The notes: generated by a model not told the origin, from the letters alone. A DNA stretch of 64,000 nt from Flavobacterium succinicans LMG 10402 (GCF_000611675.1 NZ_JATV01000007.1:62001-126000); one strand, 5' to 3'; positions 1 to 8,589 are shown, counted from the stretch's first letter. Numbers and translations: made by a program.

Positions 1-1164
1 GATGTGATGACTGCGGTAACCAGAGATAATTTACAGCAATACTTTGGCAATGGAGGTCGCGGATTGGTATTTCCGTATTCCTTGGCTCATACCAACGGAG
101 CATCTGATGTTCGTTTTTCCTCTAATATAAAATGGAATAACTATAAAAACATCTTGCCTCTCAATGACAGTCCAGTGGGGATTTGTGGGTTTTCATTGAC
201 CAGTACGTCCAAGAGTTTGCGACTTTCGTTACAAGTTAAAAACAAAGAAGATTACTTTACTACCTTAAAAATAATCACGCCAAACAATGCCACGCTTTTT
301 GAACAAGTGGGCGATATTGAGAAAAAAGTAACCGTCAAAACGGTGCCCAAAAAAGTAGTGCATACTATTAAAAAAGGGGAATCTTTGTCAACTATAGCCG
401 ATAAATACAACATCAGCGTAGCGCAACTTAAAAAGGAAAATAAACTAACGAATACCAAAATCACTGCCGGGAAGACCTTGAAAATTCCAACCGATCAAAC
501 CACCGAAAAATCGATGGTGCGCACGCAGTACCACGCAAATCCGTTGGAGAAAGCTGCAAATTATCATTTTTGTACCTCGGATAAAGCCATGGATCGTTTT
601 GTGATTTTGCCCAATAAAGAGGAGTCTTTGTACGCTCTGAATGGTATTGTTTTAGAGAATAATGAACCAGGTGTTTTGTATCATAACATAGGTGTTAACG
701 GCGCTAAATATTCGGATTACAATAAACATCCGTTGTTTTTTGAACAACTAAATGCACTACAGCCTGATTTAATTATTGTTTCTTTGGGTACCAATGAATC
801 CTACGGAAAAATTGCTCCTTTGGTGTATTTAAAACAAGTGCAAGAATTTTTGTTGAAAGTCAGAACACAGCAACCCAATGTCGATGTTTTGATCATAACG
901 CCACCACCTTCCTATTTGGCACACCATAAGCTAAATACTTTTGTGGATGAGTACGCCAAGATTTTGGTGAACTACGCTACTTTAGGACACTATGCAGTTT
1001 GGGATTTGTTTCAAACTTTGGGCGGGATGCATGACGTGAATAAAATGTATGGTAAAGGACTAATGAGTCCTGACCGCGTACATTACACCACAAACGGTTA
1101 TCAATTACAAGGCAATATGCTCTCGAATATGTTGATGACTACTTTTAAAGAATTTAATAAATAA
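1..1164 (+). CDS. SGNH/GDSL hydrolase with internal LysM domain (5' partial)
   Basis: The reading frame is open from base 1 (GAT GTG ATG ACT), so the gene begins upstream of the window; the block I GDS motif with the nucleophilic Ser should lie just off the edge. Visible parts: an N-terminal hydrolase segment, a LysM domain at about residues 118-162 (HTIKKGESLSTIADKYNI, then TAGKTLKIP), then the SGNH blocks GVNGAKYSDY and SLGTNES, and a C-terminal DRVHY holding the catalytic Asp-x-x-His. LysM suggests peptidoglycan binding in the periplasm. The MBOAT gene starts 8 nt downstream. SGNH-MBOAT pairs usually transfer or remove O-acyl groups on polysaccharide, so an envelope O-acetylation role is inferred. 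The family call is firm and the substrate unknown. Confidence 0.85.
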   Translation, partial: DVMTAVTRDNLQQYFGNGGRGLVFPYSLAHTNGASDVRFSSNIKWNNYKNILPLNDSPVGICGFSLTSTSKSLRLSLQVKNKEDYFTTLKIITPNNATLFEQVGDIEKKVTVKTVPKKVVHTIKKGESLSTIADKYNISVAQLKKENKLTNTKITAGKTLKIPTDQTTEKSMVRTQYHANPLEKAANYHFCTSDKAMDRFVILPNKEESLYALNGIVLENNEPGVLYHNIGVNGAKYSDYNKHPLFFEQLNALQPDLIIVSLGTNESYGKIAPLVYLKQVQEFLLKVRTQQPNVDVLIITPPPSYLAHHKLNTFVDEYAKILVNYATLGHYAVWDLFQTLGGMHDVNKMYGKGLMSPDRVHYTTNGYQLQGNMLSNMLMTTFKEFNK

Positions 1165-1172
1165 CTATTATT

Positions 1173-2870
1173 TTGATTACTTTTTCAGATATAACAAATT
1201 GGTTGAATACTACTTTTGGCGTTATTGATGCCGCAAGAGTGCAAGATTGGATAACCTTCAATCCCAAAGAACCCATACTTTTTAATACCGCTTTTTTCTT
1301 AGGATTATTTTTGTTGTTTTATCCTATTTATATTTTGACCACCAAGGCCAAAACTAGGGTGTATCGCCATATTTATGTGTTTGCTTTTTCCTTGTTCTTT
1401 TATTACAAATCCAGTGGCATATACTTTTGTTTGTTGGTTTTTTCGGGATTAGTCGATTATACCTTGGCTAAATTTTTATACGAAGAAACAAAAGAAAGCT
1501 ACCGTAAATTCTTTCTGATCATAAGTGTTATTTTTAACTTATCATTTTTAGGCTATTTTAAATATTCTAATTTTTTAATTGATAATTATAATTTGCTTTT
1601 CGAAGGGCAAATTCATTTTATTGATGTGATTTTACCTGTCGGAATTTCGTTCTATACTTTTCAATCTATGAGTTATATCATCGATATTTATAGACGAGAA
1701 CTGGAGCCCACCAAGAACATGTTGGATTATATGTTTTTCGTATCCTTCTTTCCGCAGTTGGTGGCGGGGCCTATCGTTCGAGCCTCTGAGTTTATTCCAC
1801 AAATTTATAGCAAAATCAAACTCTCACGAGAAGATTTTGATTCGGCCATCTTTTTGATCATCGGTGGATTAATCAAAAAAACAGTCATCTCGGATTATAT
1901 ATCTTTGAATTTTGTCGACCGCGTCTTCGATGCACCCAAAAGCTATACCGCTTTTGAAAACTTGATGGCTTCTTATGGCTATACGATTCAAATTTATTGT
2001 GACTTTTCGGGCTATTCGGATATGGCAATCGGAATCGCGCTCTTAATGGGATTCCGTTTATCTATTAACTTTAGAACCCCTTATCAATCGGCTTCTATCA
2101 CCGAATTTTGGAGAAGATGGCACATTTCACTCTCCACTTGGTTGCGTGATTACTTGTATATTTCAGTAGGAGGAAACCGCAAAGGAAGTATTGGAGGATT
2201 TTTGTTTCCTATTTTGTTTTTTGCAGGATTAATCGCATGGGCAACATGGTATTATCCTGTAAGTCCCATTCCATTGGCAATTGCCATCGGTTCGTTGTTG
2301 GTTTTCTGTTTGACTTTTCTATTGGCCAAAGACAAGAAAAGAACTATGTTTACTAATGTGAACTTAATGACCACCATGTTACTAGGAGGATTTTGGCACG
2401 GCGCAAGTCTAAAATTCATTATTTGGGGCGCCTTACATGGCGTGGCATTAGCTATTAATAAATTATTTTCGGATTATTTTCCATCGCCCAAAAATGCTAA
2501 ATTCACTTTTTGGAAAGCCATTACTACCGTACTTTCCGTGTTGCTGACTTTTCATTTTGTAGTTTTTTGTTGGATCTTTTTTAGAGCCAAAGATTTTTCA
2601 GTCGCCATAGACATGATTACTTTAATAGGCGATTTACAATTCAATTGGGAACAATGGGCTATTGTAATTTCAGGCTATCAAAACGTTTTCATAATGATTA
2701 CCATCGGGTATGTATTGCATTTTGTACCAGCAAAAATCACCCAATCTTTAAAAGGATTGTTTGATAAATTACCCATGGTATTGAAAGCTTTGGTACTCGC
2801 CCTTACGTTTTGGTTGGTCGCAGCAATGGCATCAAGTGAATTAGTCCCCTTTATTTATTTCCAGTTTTAA
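1173..2870 (+). CDS. MBOAT family O-acyltransferase (AlgI-like)
   Basis: A 565-residue multi-pass inner-membrane protein of the AlgI/DltB type. Family marks are the FYTFQSMSYIIDIYRRE and FFPQLVAGPI segments, FWRRWHISLSTWLRDYLYI, and GGFWHGASLKFIIWGALHG with the conserved His thought to be catalytic. Such proteins move acyl groups from cytoplasmic donors to extracytoplasmic glycans with an SGNH partner, and that partner is the gene immediately upstream (8 nt gap). No ATG is available near the front; the frame opens at TTG (1173), giving MITFSDITNWLN, so a TTG start is the best choice. The repeat element at 2890 follows 20 nt after the stop. The exact glycan acceptor cannot be told from sequence. 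Confidence 0.9.
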   Translation: MITFSDITNWLNTTFGVIDAARVQDWITFNPKEPILFNTAFFLGLFLLFYPIYILTTKAKTRVYRHIYVFAFSLFFYYKSSGIYFCLLVFSGLVDYTLAKFLYEETKESYRKFFLIISVIFNLSFLGYFKYSNFLIDNYNLLFEGQIHFIDVILPVGISFYTFQSMSYIIDIYRRELEPTKNMLDYMFFVSFFPQLVAGPIVRASEFIPQIYSKIKLSREDFDSAIFLIIGGLIKKTVISDYISLNFVDRVFDAPKSYTAFENLMASYGYTIQIYCDFSGYSDMAIGIALLMGFRLSINFRTPYQSASITEFWRRWHISLSTWLRDYLYISVGGNRKGSIGGFLFPILFFAGLIAWATWYYPVSPIPLAIAIGSLLVFCLTFLLAKDKKRTMFTNVNLMTTMLLGGFWHGASLKFIIWGALHGVALAINKLFSDYFPSPKNAKFTFWKAITTVLSVLLTFHFVVFCWIFFRAKDFSVAIDMITLIGDLQFNWEQWAIVISGYQNVFIMITIGYVLHFVPAKITQSLKGLFDKLPMVLKALVLALTFWLVAAMASSELVPFIYFQF

Positions 2871-2889
2871 AACATTGTTGTTTTTTTTA

Positions 2890-3018
2890 GGAGCAGCACA
2901 AAGGGCTTGTTTATGGGCAAGTTTCCCGCTTTCCGTTACAATCTTTTTTTAGACCTGATAGGTTTTAGAAACCTGTCAGGTCCAAAAAAGGATTTCCACT
3001 GCAATCGGGGCTATAGAG
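2890..3018 (+). repeat. Dispersed hairpin repeat, copy A
   Basis: Intergenic element starting GGAGCAGCA (2890), then TCCCGCT (2924) and CCGTTACAATC. Next comes a hairpin: GACCTGATAGGTTT paired with AAACCTGTCAGGTC, one G-U-type mismatch, extended by T and A runs. It ends AAAAAGGATTTCCACTGCAATC and GGGGCTATAG. The same flanks recur at 22102 (minus), 28962 and 42918, and in modified form at 18457 and 34696. An ORF across it (2907-3119) is an artefact of the repeat. It begins 20 nt after the MBOAT stop and has the same orientation. Confidence 0.85.
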
Positions 3019-3130
3019 TTGCATTTTGGATTGTCTTTGTGCCTATAAAACCATCAAATCTAGCGGTTTTATACAGTCATTTTTTGTGCTCAAAAAAGGC
3101 TAAATTCTACAAAGTTTAAACTTCAAATCT

Positions 3131-3160
3131 TTGTGCCTCTAAACCTTTATAGTATATTTG
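3131..3160 (+). promoter_or_regulatory. ffh promoter (Bacteroidetes type)
   Basis: TTG at 3131-3133, a 19-nt spacer, then TATATTTG at 3153-3160, matching the Bacteroidetes TTG-N19-TAnnTTTG pattern. It lies 22 nt upstream of the ffh ATG. Confidence 0.75.
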
Positions 3161-3182
3161 CATTTCAAAAAAATAGAAAATC

Positions 3183-4535
3183 ATGTTTGATAATTTAAGC
3201 GATAAGTTAGATAAAGCGTTTCATATTTTAAAAGGACACGGAAAAATTACCGAAGTCAACGTAGCCGATACCTTAAAAGAAGTACGTCGTGCCTTATTGG
3301 ATGCCGATGTTAACTTTAAAATTGCCAAAGATTTTACCGCCAAAGTAAAAGAAAAAGCCATCGGACAAGACGTGTTAACGACTTTGCAACCAGGGCAACT
3401 GTTGGTAAAATTAGTCAAAGACGAATTAACTGAATTAATGGGTGGCGATGTAGCCGGCATTAATCTTTCAGGAAATCCATCCGTGATTTTAATGTCAGGT
3501 TTACAAGGTTCTGGTAAAACTACCTTTTCTGGAAAGTTAGCCAACTATCTTCAAACCAAAAAAAATAAAAAAGTACTTTTAGTTGCTTGTGATATTTATC
3601 GTCCAGCAGCGATTCAACAATTATATGTTGTTGGAGATTCTATAGCCGTTGAGGTATATTCTGAACCAGAAAACAAAAATCCTGTAGAGATTGCCCAAAA
3701 CGCAATCCAACACGCCAAAGCCAATGGTTTCAATGTAGTCATCGTCGATACCGCAGGTCGTTTAGCGGTAGATGAGGAAATGATGAACGAAATCGAACGT
3801 GTTCACAAAGCCATTCAGCCTCAAGAAACCCTTTTCGTAGTGGATTCCATGACGGGTCAAGATGCGGTGAATACAGCCAAAGCCTTCAACGATCGCCTAA
3901 ACTTTGATGGGGTAATCTTAACCAAATTAGATGGTGATACTCGAGGTGGAGCGGCCTTGTCTATCAAGACTGTTGTAAACAAACCAATTAAGTTTGTAGG
4001 AACTGGCGAAAAGATGGAGGCGATTGATGTCTTCTATCCGGTACGTATGGCCGAGCGTATCCTTGGGATGGGTGACGTTGTTTCGTTAGTAGAACGTGCA
4101 CAAGAGCAGTTCAACGAAGAGGAAGCTAGAAAATTACAAAAGAAAATTGCTAAGAACGAATTCGGTTTTGATGATTTCTTAACGCAAATTCAACAAGTAA
4201 AGAAAATGGGTAACATGAAGGATTTGGTTGGAATGATACCAGGTGCCTCTAAAGCCATGAAAGATATCGAAATTGAAGATGACGCCTTCAAACATATTGA
4301 AGCGATCATTCACTCCATGACTCCAATCGAGCGCAGTAAACCGGCTCTAATTGATGCCAAGCGTAAAATTAGAATCGCAAAAGGGTCTGGTACCAAAGTA
4401 GAGCAAGTCAATCAATTGATGAAACAATTCGACCAAATGAGCAAAATGATGAAAATGATGCAAGGTCCAGGCGGAAAGAATTTAATGAAAATGATGGGCG
4501 GCATGAAAGGAATGCCTGGAGGAATGCCAAGATAA
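3183..4535 (+). CDS. ffh: Signal recognition particle protein Ffh
   Basis: A 450-residue SRP54 GTPase that binds 4.5S RNA and signal sequences of nascent membrane proteins and docks with FtsY. The N-domain helical bundle covers about residues 1-90. The G-domain has the P-loop GLQGSGKTT (106-114), DTAGR, and TKLDGDTRGGAALS. The C-terminal M-domain ends in a Met-rich tail (KMMKMMQGPGG, then KMMGGMKGMPGG). Length is typical of the family. A canonical promoter lies 22 nt upstream of the ATG, and a hairpin follows the stop. Confidence 0.98.
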   Translation: MFDNLSDKLDKAFHILKGHGKITEVNVADTLKEVRRALLDADVNFKIAKDFTAKVKEKAIGQDVLTTLQPGQLLVKLVKDELTELMGGDVAGINLSGNPSVILMSGLQGSGKTTFSGKLANYLQTKKNKKVLLVACDIYRPAAIQQLYVVGDSIAVEVYSEPENKNPVEIAQNAIQHAKANGFNVVIVDTAGRLAVDEEMMNEIERVHKAIQPQETLFVVDSMTGQDAVNTAKAFNDRLNFDGVILTKLDGDTRGGAALSIKTVVNKPIKFVGTGEKMEAIDVFYPVRMAERILGMGDVVSLVERAQEQFNEEEARKLQKKIAKNEFGFDDFLTQIQQVKKMGNMKDLVGMIPGASKAMKDIEIEDDAFKHIEAIIHSMTPIERSKPALIDAKRKIRIAKGSGTKVEQVNQLMKQFDQMSKMMKMMQGPGGKNLMKMMGGMKGMPGGMPR

Positions 4536-4540
4536 AAAGC

Positions 4541-4581
4541 AAAGGTTTAAAAAATCAGTAAGATGAGTTTTTAAACCTTTG
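4541..4581 (+). terminator. Perfect 14-bp hairpin after ffh
   Basis: CAAAGGTTTAAAAA (4541-4554) pairs perfectly with TTTTTAAACCTTTG (4568-4581) across a 13-nt loop, 5 nt after the ffh stop. There is no long T-run after the stem, so it may be a weak or bidirectional terminator, or an mRNA 3'-end stabiliser. Confidence 0.55.
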
Positions 4582-4629
4582 TCATTTACATCAACCAAAA
4601 CCAAACATAACTAAATTTAAATACAAAAA

Positions 4630-5508
4630 ATGCAAGTATTAGACGGAAAAAAAACATCAGAGGATATCAAGAAAGAGATCGCCATTGAAGTACAACAAAT
4701 GAAAGAGAATGGAGAGAAAGTGCCTCATTTGGCTGCTGTAATTGTAGGAAATGATGGGGCGAGTTTAACGTATGTAGGTAGTAAAGTGCGTTCTTGTCAG
4801 CAAATTGGTTTCGATTCTACTTTGGTGAGTTTGCCTGAAACCATTACCGAAGACGAATTGTTAGCCAAGATCAAGGAGTTAAACGAAGATGATAACTTAG
4901 ATGGTTTTATTGTTCAGTTACCGTTGCCTAAACATATCAATGAAGAAAAAATCCTATTAGCGATTGATCCCGACAAAGACGTAGATGGTTTTCATCCTAC
5001 TAATTTCGGAAAAATGGCTCTGGATATGGAAACATTTATTCCTGCCACTCCTTTTGGAATCATGCAATTGTTAAAACGTTACAATGTTGACACAGTGGGC
5101 AAACATACTGTGGTTATTGGTAGAAGTCATATTGTTGGGCGACCCATGAGTATTTTGATGAGTCGTAAAGGAAATCCTGGCGATTCTACAGTAACCTTAA
5201 CGCATAGCCGCACTAAAAATATTGAGGAATTTACTAAAAATGCGGATATCATTATCACTGCTTTAGGAGTTCCTAATTATTTAAAAGCCGATATGGTAAA
5301 AGATGGAGTAGTAGTAATCGACGTGGGAATTACTCGTGTAGCTGATGCTTCACATCCAAAAGGATATGTAATAACAGGTGATGTTGATTTTGATGGGGTT
5401 AGCAAAAAATCGTCATTCATCACTCCAGTTCCGGGTGGTGTGGGACCAATGACTATCGCTATGTTGTTACAGAATACTTTATTGGCCCGAAAAATGAGAA
5501 TGAAATAA
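4630..5508 (+). CDS. folD: Bifunctional methylenetetrahydrofolate dehydrogenase/cyclohydrolase
   Basis: A 292-residue FolD that interconverts 5,10-methylene-THF, methenyl-THF and 10-formyl-THF in cytoplasmic one-carbon metabolism, feeding purine synthesis and the Fmt formyl donor. Active-site residues are visible in SLTYVGSKVRSC (Tyr48 and Lys52), GFIVQLPLPKHI, DKDVDGFHPTNFGKM, the NADP-binding GRSHIVGRPMS, and the C-terminal TPVPGGVGPMTIAMLLQNT. Length and motif order are standard. An intrinsic terminator follows at 5530. Confidence 0.98.
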   Translation: MQVLDGKKTSEDIKKEIAIEVQQMKENGEKVPHLAAVIVGNDGASLTYVGSKVRSCQQIGFDSTLVSLPETITEDELLAKIKELNEDDNLDGFIVQLPLPKHINEEKILLAIDPDKDVDGFHPTNFGKMALDMETFIPATPFGIMQLLKRYNVDTVGKHTVVIGRSHIVGRPMSILMSRKGNPGDSTVTLTHSRTKNIEEFTKNADIIITALGVPNYLKADMVKDGVVVIDVGITRVADASHPKGYVITGDVDFDGVSKKSSFITPVPGGVGPMTIAMLLQNTLLARKMRMK

Positions 5509-5529
5509 CAAAATATACTATACTACTCT

Positions 5530-5560
5530 AAAACCTCAAATGAAAGTTTGAGGTTTTTTT
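5530..5560 (+). terminator. Intrinsic terminator of folD
   Basis: AACCTCAAA (5532-5540) pairs with TTTGAGGTT (5547-5555) across a 6-nt loop and runs into seven Ts. Confidence 0.85.
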
Positions 5561-5613
5561 GTTTAATGTATTGATTAATTCTGCGATAGGTCAGTTTTTT
5601 AAAAATTAAAGAA

Positions 5614-5621
5614 TACTTTTG
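5614..5621 (+). promoter_or_regulatory. Probable corA -7 promoter box
   Basis: TACTTTTG matches TAnnTTTG. It lies about 110 nt before the corA ATG, giving a leader that holds a short ORF and a hairpin. No clear TTG -33 partner was seen. Confidence 0.5.
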
Positions 5622-5645
5622 CAAAACTTAAAAGAATTAGCCCCA

Positions 5646-5681
5646 ATGGACGATTATTATTCGGAAAAATTGAAGAAATAA
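5646..5681 (+). CDS. Possible corA leader peptide (11 codons)
   Basis: A short ORF, MDDYYSEKLKK, in the leader between the probable promoter and corA. Its stop codon directly abuts the hairpin at 5682. No homologue is recognised. Translation is inferred only from this arrangement, so it could be chance. Confidence 0.3.
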   Translation: MDDYYSEKLKK

Positions 5682-5707
5682 AGCTCTTGAAATCATTTCA
5701 AGAAGCT
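5682..5707 (+). promoter_or_regulatory. Hairpin in the corA leader
   Basis: AGCT plus CTTGAAAT pair with ATTTCAAG plus AGCT around a single C, with one bulged A. The stem begins on the base after the leader-ORF stop and ends 25 nt before the corA ATG. It may act on translation or attenuation of corA; this is inference. Confidence 0.5.
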
Positions 5708-5732
5708 ATAACTTAACCTATAGAATTTTGAA

Positions 5733-6659
5733 ATGAAAGCGTTTTACAAAAACAATAACGGATTGTTTGAATCCAAAGAGTGGACTCCTAATTGTTGGAT
5801 TAATGTTGAATGTCCAACAGAAGAAGAGAAAAAATACCTACTAGAAGAACTTAAAGTACCAGAAGAATTCTACAATGATATCGAGGATATTGATGAAAGA
5901 CCCCGTATCGAAATCGAGAATGGCTGGACCTTAATTATCCTCAGAATTCCAGTAAACACAAATAATGTAAAATTACCATTTAATACCATTCCAGTTGGAG
6001 TGGTTTTTAAAGGGGAGATATGTGTTACGATTAGTTTTTATAAAACAGAAATGTTAACTGATTTTGTCGCCTATTCGCAACGTAAAAACAACAATGTCAA
6101 AGATTATTTTGATTTGGTTTTGAAACTGTTATTGTCTTCTAGTGTTTGGTATTTGAAATATCTAAAGCAAGTCAATCAAAAGATAAAATTAGCAGAAGAT
6201 AATTTGGAAAAGTCTATCAAAAACGAAGAATTACAAGCCTTACTTCAAATTGAGAAATGTTTGGTTTTCTTTGTGACTTCATTAAAAGGTAACGATATTT
6301 TGCTTCATAGATTGAAAAATTTAAAAGCACAAAGAGAAACCTATGATCTTGATTTATTGGAGGATGTTGAAATTGAATTGCGTCAAGCGCAAGAAATGAC
6401 TAATATTTATAGCGATATTTTGACGGGTACGATGGATGCTTATGCCTCGGTAATATCCAATAATATGAATACGATCATGAAGCAAATGACCTCAATTTCT
6501 ATTATTTTGATGATTCCTACAGTAATAGCGAGTTTGTATGGAATGAATGTGCCTAATAATTTGGAAGACAATAATTATGGAATGCTTATCTTGATTTTTG
6601 TATCAGTATTGCTCTCTACTTTTGGCGTGTTCTTGTTTAAGAAAAAAAGATGGTTTTGA
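5733..6659 (+). CDS. corA: CorA-family magnesium/divalent cation transporter
   Basis: A 308-residue protein with a cytoplasmic alpha/beta domain, long helices (about 140-250) and two C-terminal membrane helices (about 255-268 and 283-303). The diagnostic pore motif YGMN is at about 269-272, between the helices, and the tail is basic (KKKRW). CorA forms a pentameric channel for Mg2+, sometimes Co2+/Ni2+. The call rests on the GMN motif and topology; ion preference is not visible. The leader carries a short ORF and a hairpin. A bidirectional terminator separates it from convergent rluF. Confidence 0.92.
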   Translation: MKAFYKNNNGLFESKEWTPNCWINVECPTEEEKKYLLEELKVPEEFYNDIEDIDERPRIEIENGWTLIILRIPVNTNNVKLPFNTIPVGVVFKGEICVTISFYKTEMLTDFVAYSQRKNNNVKDYFDLVLKLLLSSSVWYLKYLKQVNQKIKLAEDNLEKSIKNEELQALLQIEKCLVFFVTSLKGNDILLHRLKNLKAQRETYDLDLLEDVEIELRQAQEMTNIYSDILTGTMDAYASVISNNMNTIMKQMTSISIILMIPTVIASLYGMNVPNNLEDNNYGMLILIFVSVLLSTFGVFLFKKKRWF

Positions 6660-6732
6660 TGGTTCGAAAAATGCAGATTCTGTTTTTATATGATAAGAAA
6701 AAAACAAACGAATAACCGTTTTGTTGTCTATG

Positions 6733-6768
6733 AATAAAGCCCGTTTTTTTTTAGAACGGGCTTTATTT
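6733..6768. terminator. Bidirectional terminator between corA and rluF
   Basis: AATAAAGCCCGTT (6733-6745) pairs perfectly with AACGGGCTTTATT (6755-6767) between two convergent genes. Confidence 0.8.
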
Positions 6769-6801
6769 ATGACTAATGTTTTTTACAAATAAGAAGGACT
6801 T

Positions 6802-7614
6802 TTAATATTCGCCTCGTTTCTTAAATCTAGGATCTTCTCTTTTGATGAATTCAGCTCTTCGTTTTGGAGCTTCAGCTTTAGGTAAACTGGCTTCTTCTGT
6901 TTTACTTGAAGGTTCGATTAATGCATTGAGTTCTTTAATCTCAGCATCGGTCAAATCTCGGTAGCGTCCTACTGGAATATCCAATGAGATATTAATGATT
7001 CGGATACGTTTCAAAGCAGTTACTTCATAGCCTAAATATTCGCACATTCTTCGAATTTGACGATTTAAACCTTGAGTCAAAATGATCTTGAAAATGTATT
7101 TACTGATTTGTTCTACTTTACATTCTCGGGTAACGGTCTCTAAAATGGGTATGCCATTCCCCATGCGTTGAATGAAACGATCGGTAATAGGTTTGTTTAC
7201 GGTAACTGTATATTCTTTCTCGTGGTTGTTTCTAGCACGCAAAATTTTGTTCACAATATCTCCGTCATTGGTCATAAAAATTAAGCCTTCACTGGCTTTA
7301 TCCAATCGGCCAATAGGAAAAATACGTTTAGGGTAATTAATATAATCTACGATATTGTTACGAACTTCCAGATTGGTTGTGCACTCAATGCCTACGGGTT
7401 TGTTGAAAGCCAAGTACACTAATTTTTCGTGCTTTTCAGTAATCAATTTTCCGTCTATGCGTACTTCATCTTGAGGCGAAACTTTAGTTCCCATTTCAGG
7501 AACCACACCATTAAGGGTTACTCGGCCTTCTTCGATTAGTTTATCGGCTTCACGACGAGAACAATATCCTGTTTCGCCAATGAATTTATTGAGTCGTTTT
7601 AGATTTTCTTCCAT
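6802..7614 (-). CDS. rluF: 23S rRNA pseudouridine synthase (RluF/RluB family)
   Basis: An N-terminal S4 RNA-binding domain (LNKFIGETGYCSRREADKLIEEG, read in two parts) precedes an RsuA/RluB/E/F catalytic domain. PIGRLDKASEGLIFMTNDGD carries the catalytic Asp, and GLNRQIRRMCEYLGYEV is the conserved C-terminal motif. RluF modifies U2604 of 23S rRNA; RluB is the alternative. A basic Arg/Lys tail follows. The frame allows an upstream ATG at 7629, but the -7 box TATTTTTG at 7619-7626 lies between the two ATGs, so the start at 7614 (MEENLKRLNK, 270 aa) is chosen. The transcript may be leaderless. Confidence 0.92.
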   Translation of the reverse strand: MEENLKRLNKFIGETGYCSRREADKLIEEGRVTLNGVVPEMGTKVSPQDEVRIDGKLITEKHEKLVYLAFNKPVGIECTTNLEVRNNIVDYINYPKRIFPIGRLDKASEGLIFMTNDGDIVNKILRARNNHEKEYTVTVNKPITDRFIQRMGNGIPILETVTRECKVEQISKYIFKIILTQGLNRQIRRMCEYLGYEVTALKRIRIINISLDIPVGRYRDLTDAEIKELNALIEPSSKTEEASLPKAEAPKRRAEFIKREDPRFKKRGEY

Positions 7615-7618
7615 AATG

Positions 7619-7626
7619 CAAAAATA
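7619..7626 (-). promoter_or_regulatory. rluF -7 promoter box that sets the start
   Basis: Minus-strand TATTTTTG ends 4 nt before the ATG at 7614. A start site the usual 4-5 nt past the box would fall on or beside the A of the ATG. Confidence 0.6.
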
Positions 7627-7701
7627 CAAAATTGAATAGCAGTTTATGATACTAATACAATTGTTTGTTTTTATAATTAAAATTGTGTTTTGGGAGGATT
7701 C

Positions 7702-8553
7702 TTAGCTTTCTTTTTCAAATAAAAAATCACTTACTTTATGATACAGTTGGTTGTCGTGCATACTATGTCCCAAACCATTCGTTTCATAGAAAATGGCATC
7801 TTTCCAAGTGGCAGCAATTTTTTTAGCTTCTGCAATTTTAACCACAGGGTCTAATGTATCGTGCGCAATAAAACCTTTTGTATCCACTTTTTTAGCAAAC
7901 AGTTGACTTGAGAATTGATTAATGTCTAGCTTAAAATGGTTTAAATAGTGATTCTCGATATTATTGGCAATGGTAGTATTGAGTCGTAATAATTTGATGA
8001 AATTGGAAAGTATAATGGTAAAATCACTTGGAGCACCTAAAATTACCATTTTTTTTATCGCTTTGTTTTGATACATCGATTGGTAGTACAAACACGTTTG
8101 ACCTCCAATGGAATGACCAATAAGGTAATCAGGATTGAATTTTTGAACCGCAAGATGAATGAATGCTGCATATTGTGGAATACTAAATTCTTTTCCACTA
8201 GACAGACCGTGGGCAGGTGCGTCAATAGCGACAATAGTGCTGCCAGACTTTTTTAGGAACGGTAATAGTTTTTCCCAACGAGAAGCATTGCTTTCCCATC
8301 CGTGTACTAATAAAATTATGGTGTCATTCCCTTTCCAAGTATAGGTTTGAAAAAAAGAGTCTTTATAACTTATTTTTTCGGATTGTGACTGTTGTAGAAT
8401 CTCAGGAAGTTGTTCGTTATTTAGTTTCCCAGCTCTTGGTTCGCTAAATAAACCATAAGCAATTTTGGTTGCTTTTTTTGGGAACGCAAAACTTAGTAGA
8501 TTTAGTCCTAAACCTAAGCATTTGATATAAAGATAAAGTGCGGTTTTTTTCAT
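7702..8553 (-). CDS. Alpha/beta hydrolase
   Basis: A 283-residue alpha/beta-hydrolase fold protein. The oxyanion region is LVHGWESNASRW, the nucleophile elbow GHSIGG holds the catalytic Ser, the Asp is probably in HDTLDPVV, and the His in NGLGHSMHD. The hydrophobic N-terminus (YLYIKCLGLGLNLLSFAF) may be a membrane anchor. The substrate cannot be told; esterase, lipase or thioesterase are all possible. It starts 8 nt after the hairpin terminator of the upstream gene, so it probably has its own promoter or relies on read-through. Confidence 0.8.
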   Translation of the reverse strand: MKKTALYLYIKCLGLGLNLLSFAFPKKATKIAYGLFSEPRAGKLNNEQLPEILQQSQSEKISYKDSFFQTYTWKGNDTIILLVHGWESNASRWEKLLPFLKKSGSTIVAIDAPAHGLSSGKEFSIPQYAAFIHLAVQKFNPDYLIGHSIGGQTCLYYQSMYQNKAIKKMVILGAPSDFTIILSNFIKLLRLNTTIANNIENHYLNHFKLDINQFSSQLFAKKVDTKGFIAHDTLDPVVKIAEAKKIAATWKDAIFYETNGLGHSMHDNQLYHKVSDFLFEKES

Positions 8554-8554
8554 A

Positions 8555-8583
8555 TCAAAAAAGCCTCCTAAAAAGGAGGCTTG
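8555..8583 (-). terminator. Intrinsic terminator of the zinc-ribbon-like gene
   Basis: On the minus strand AAGCCTCC pairs with GGAGGCTT around TTTTTA, followed by Ts. It sits between the stop of the 8590 gene and the ATG of the hydrolase, ending only a few bases before that start. Confidence 0.75.
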
Positions 8584-8589
8584 TTAGAT

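Noticed and set aside
2907..3119. 70-codon ORF after the MBOAT gene
   Set aside because: It is the in-frame reading of dispersed repeat copy A; no protein features, and the same kind of ORF appears in copy D.
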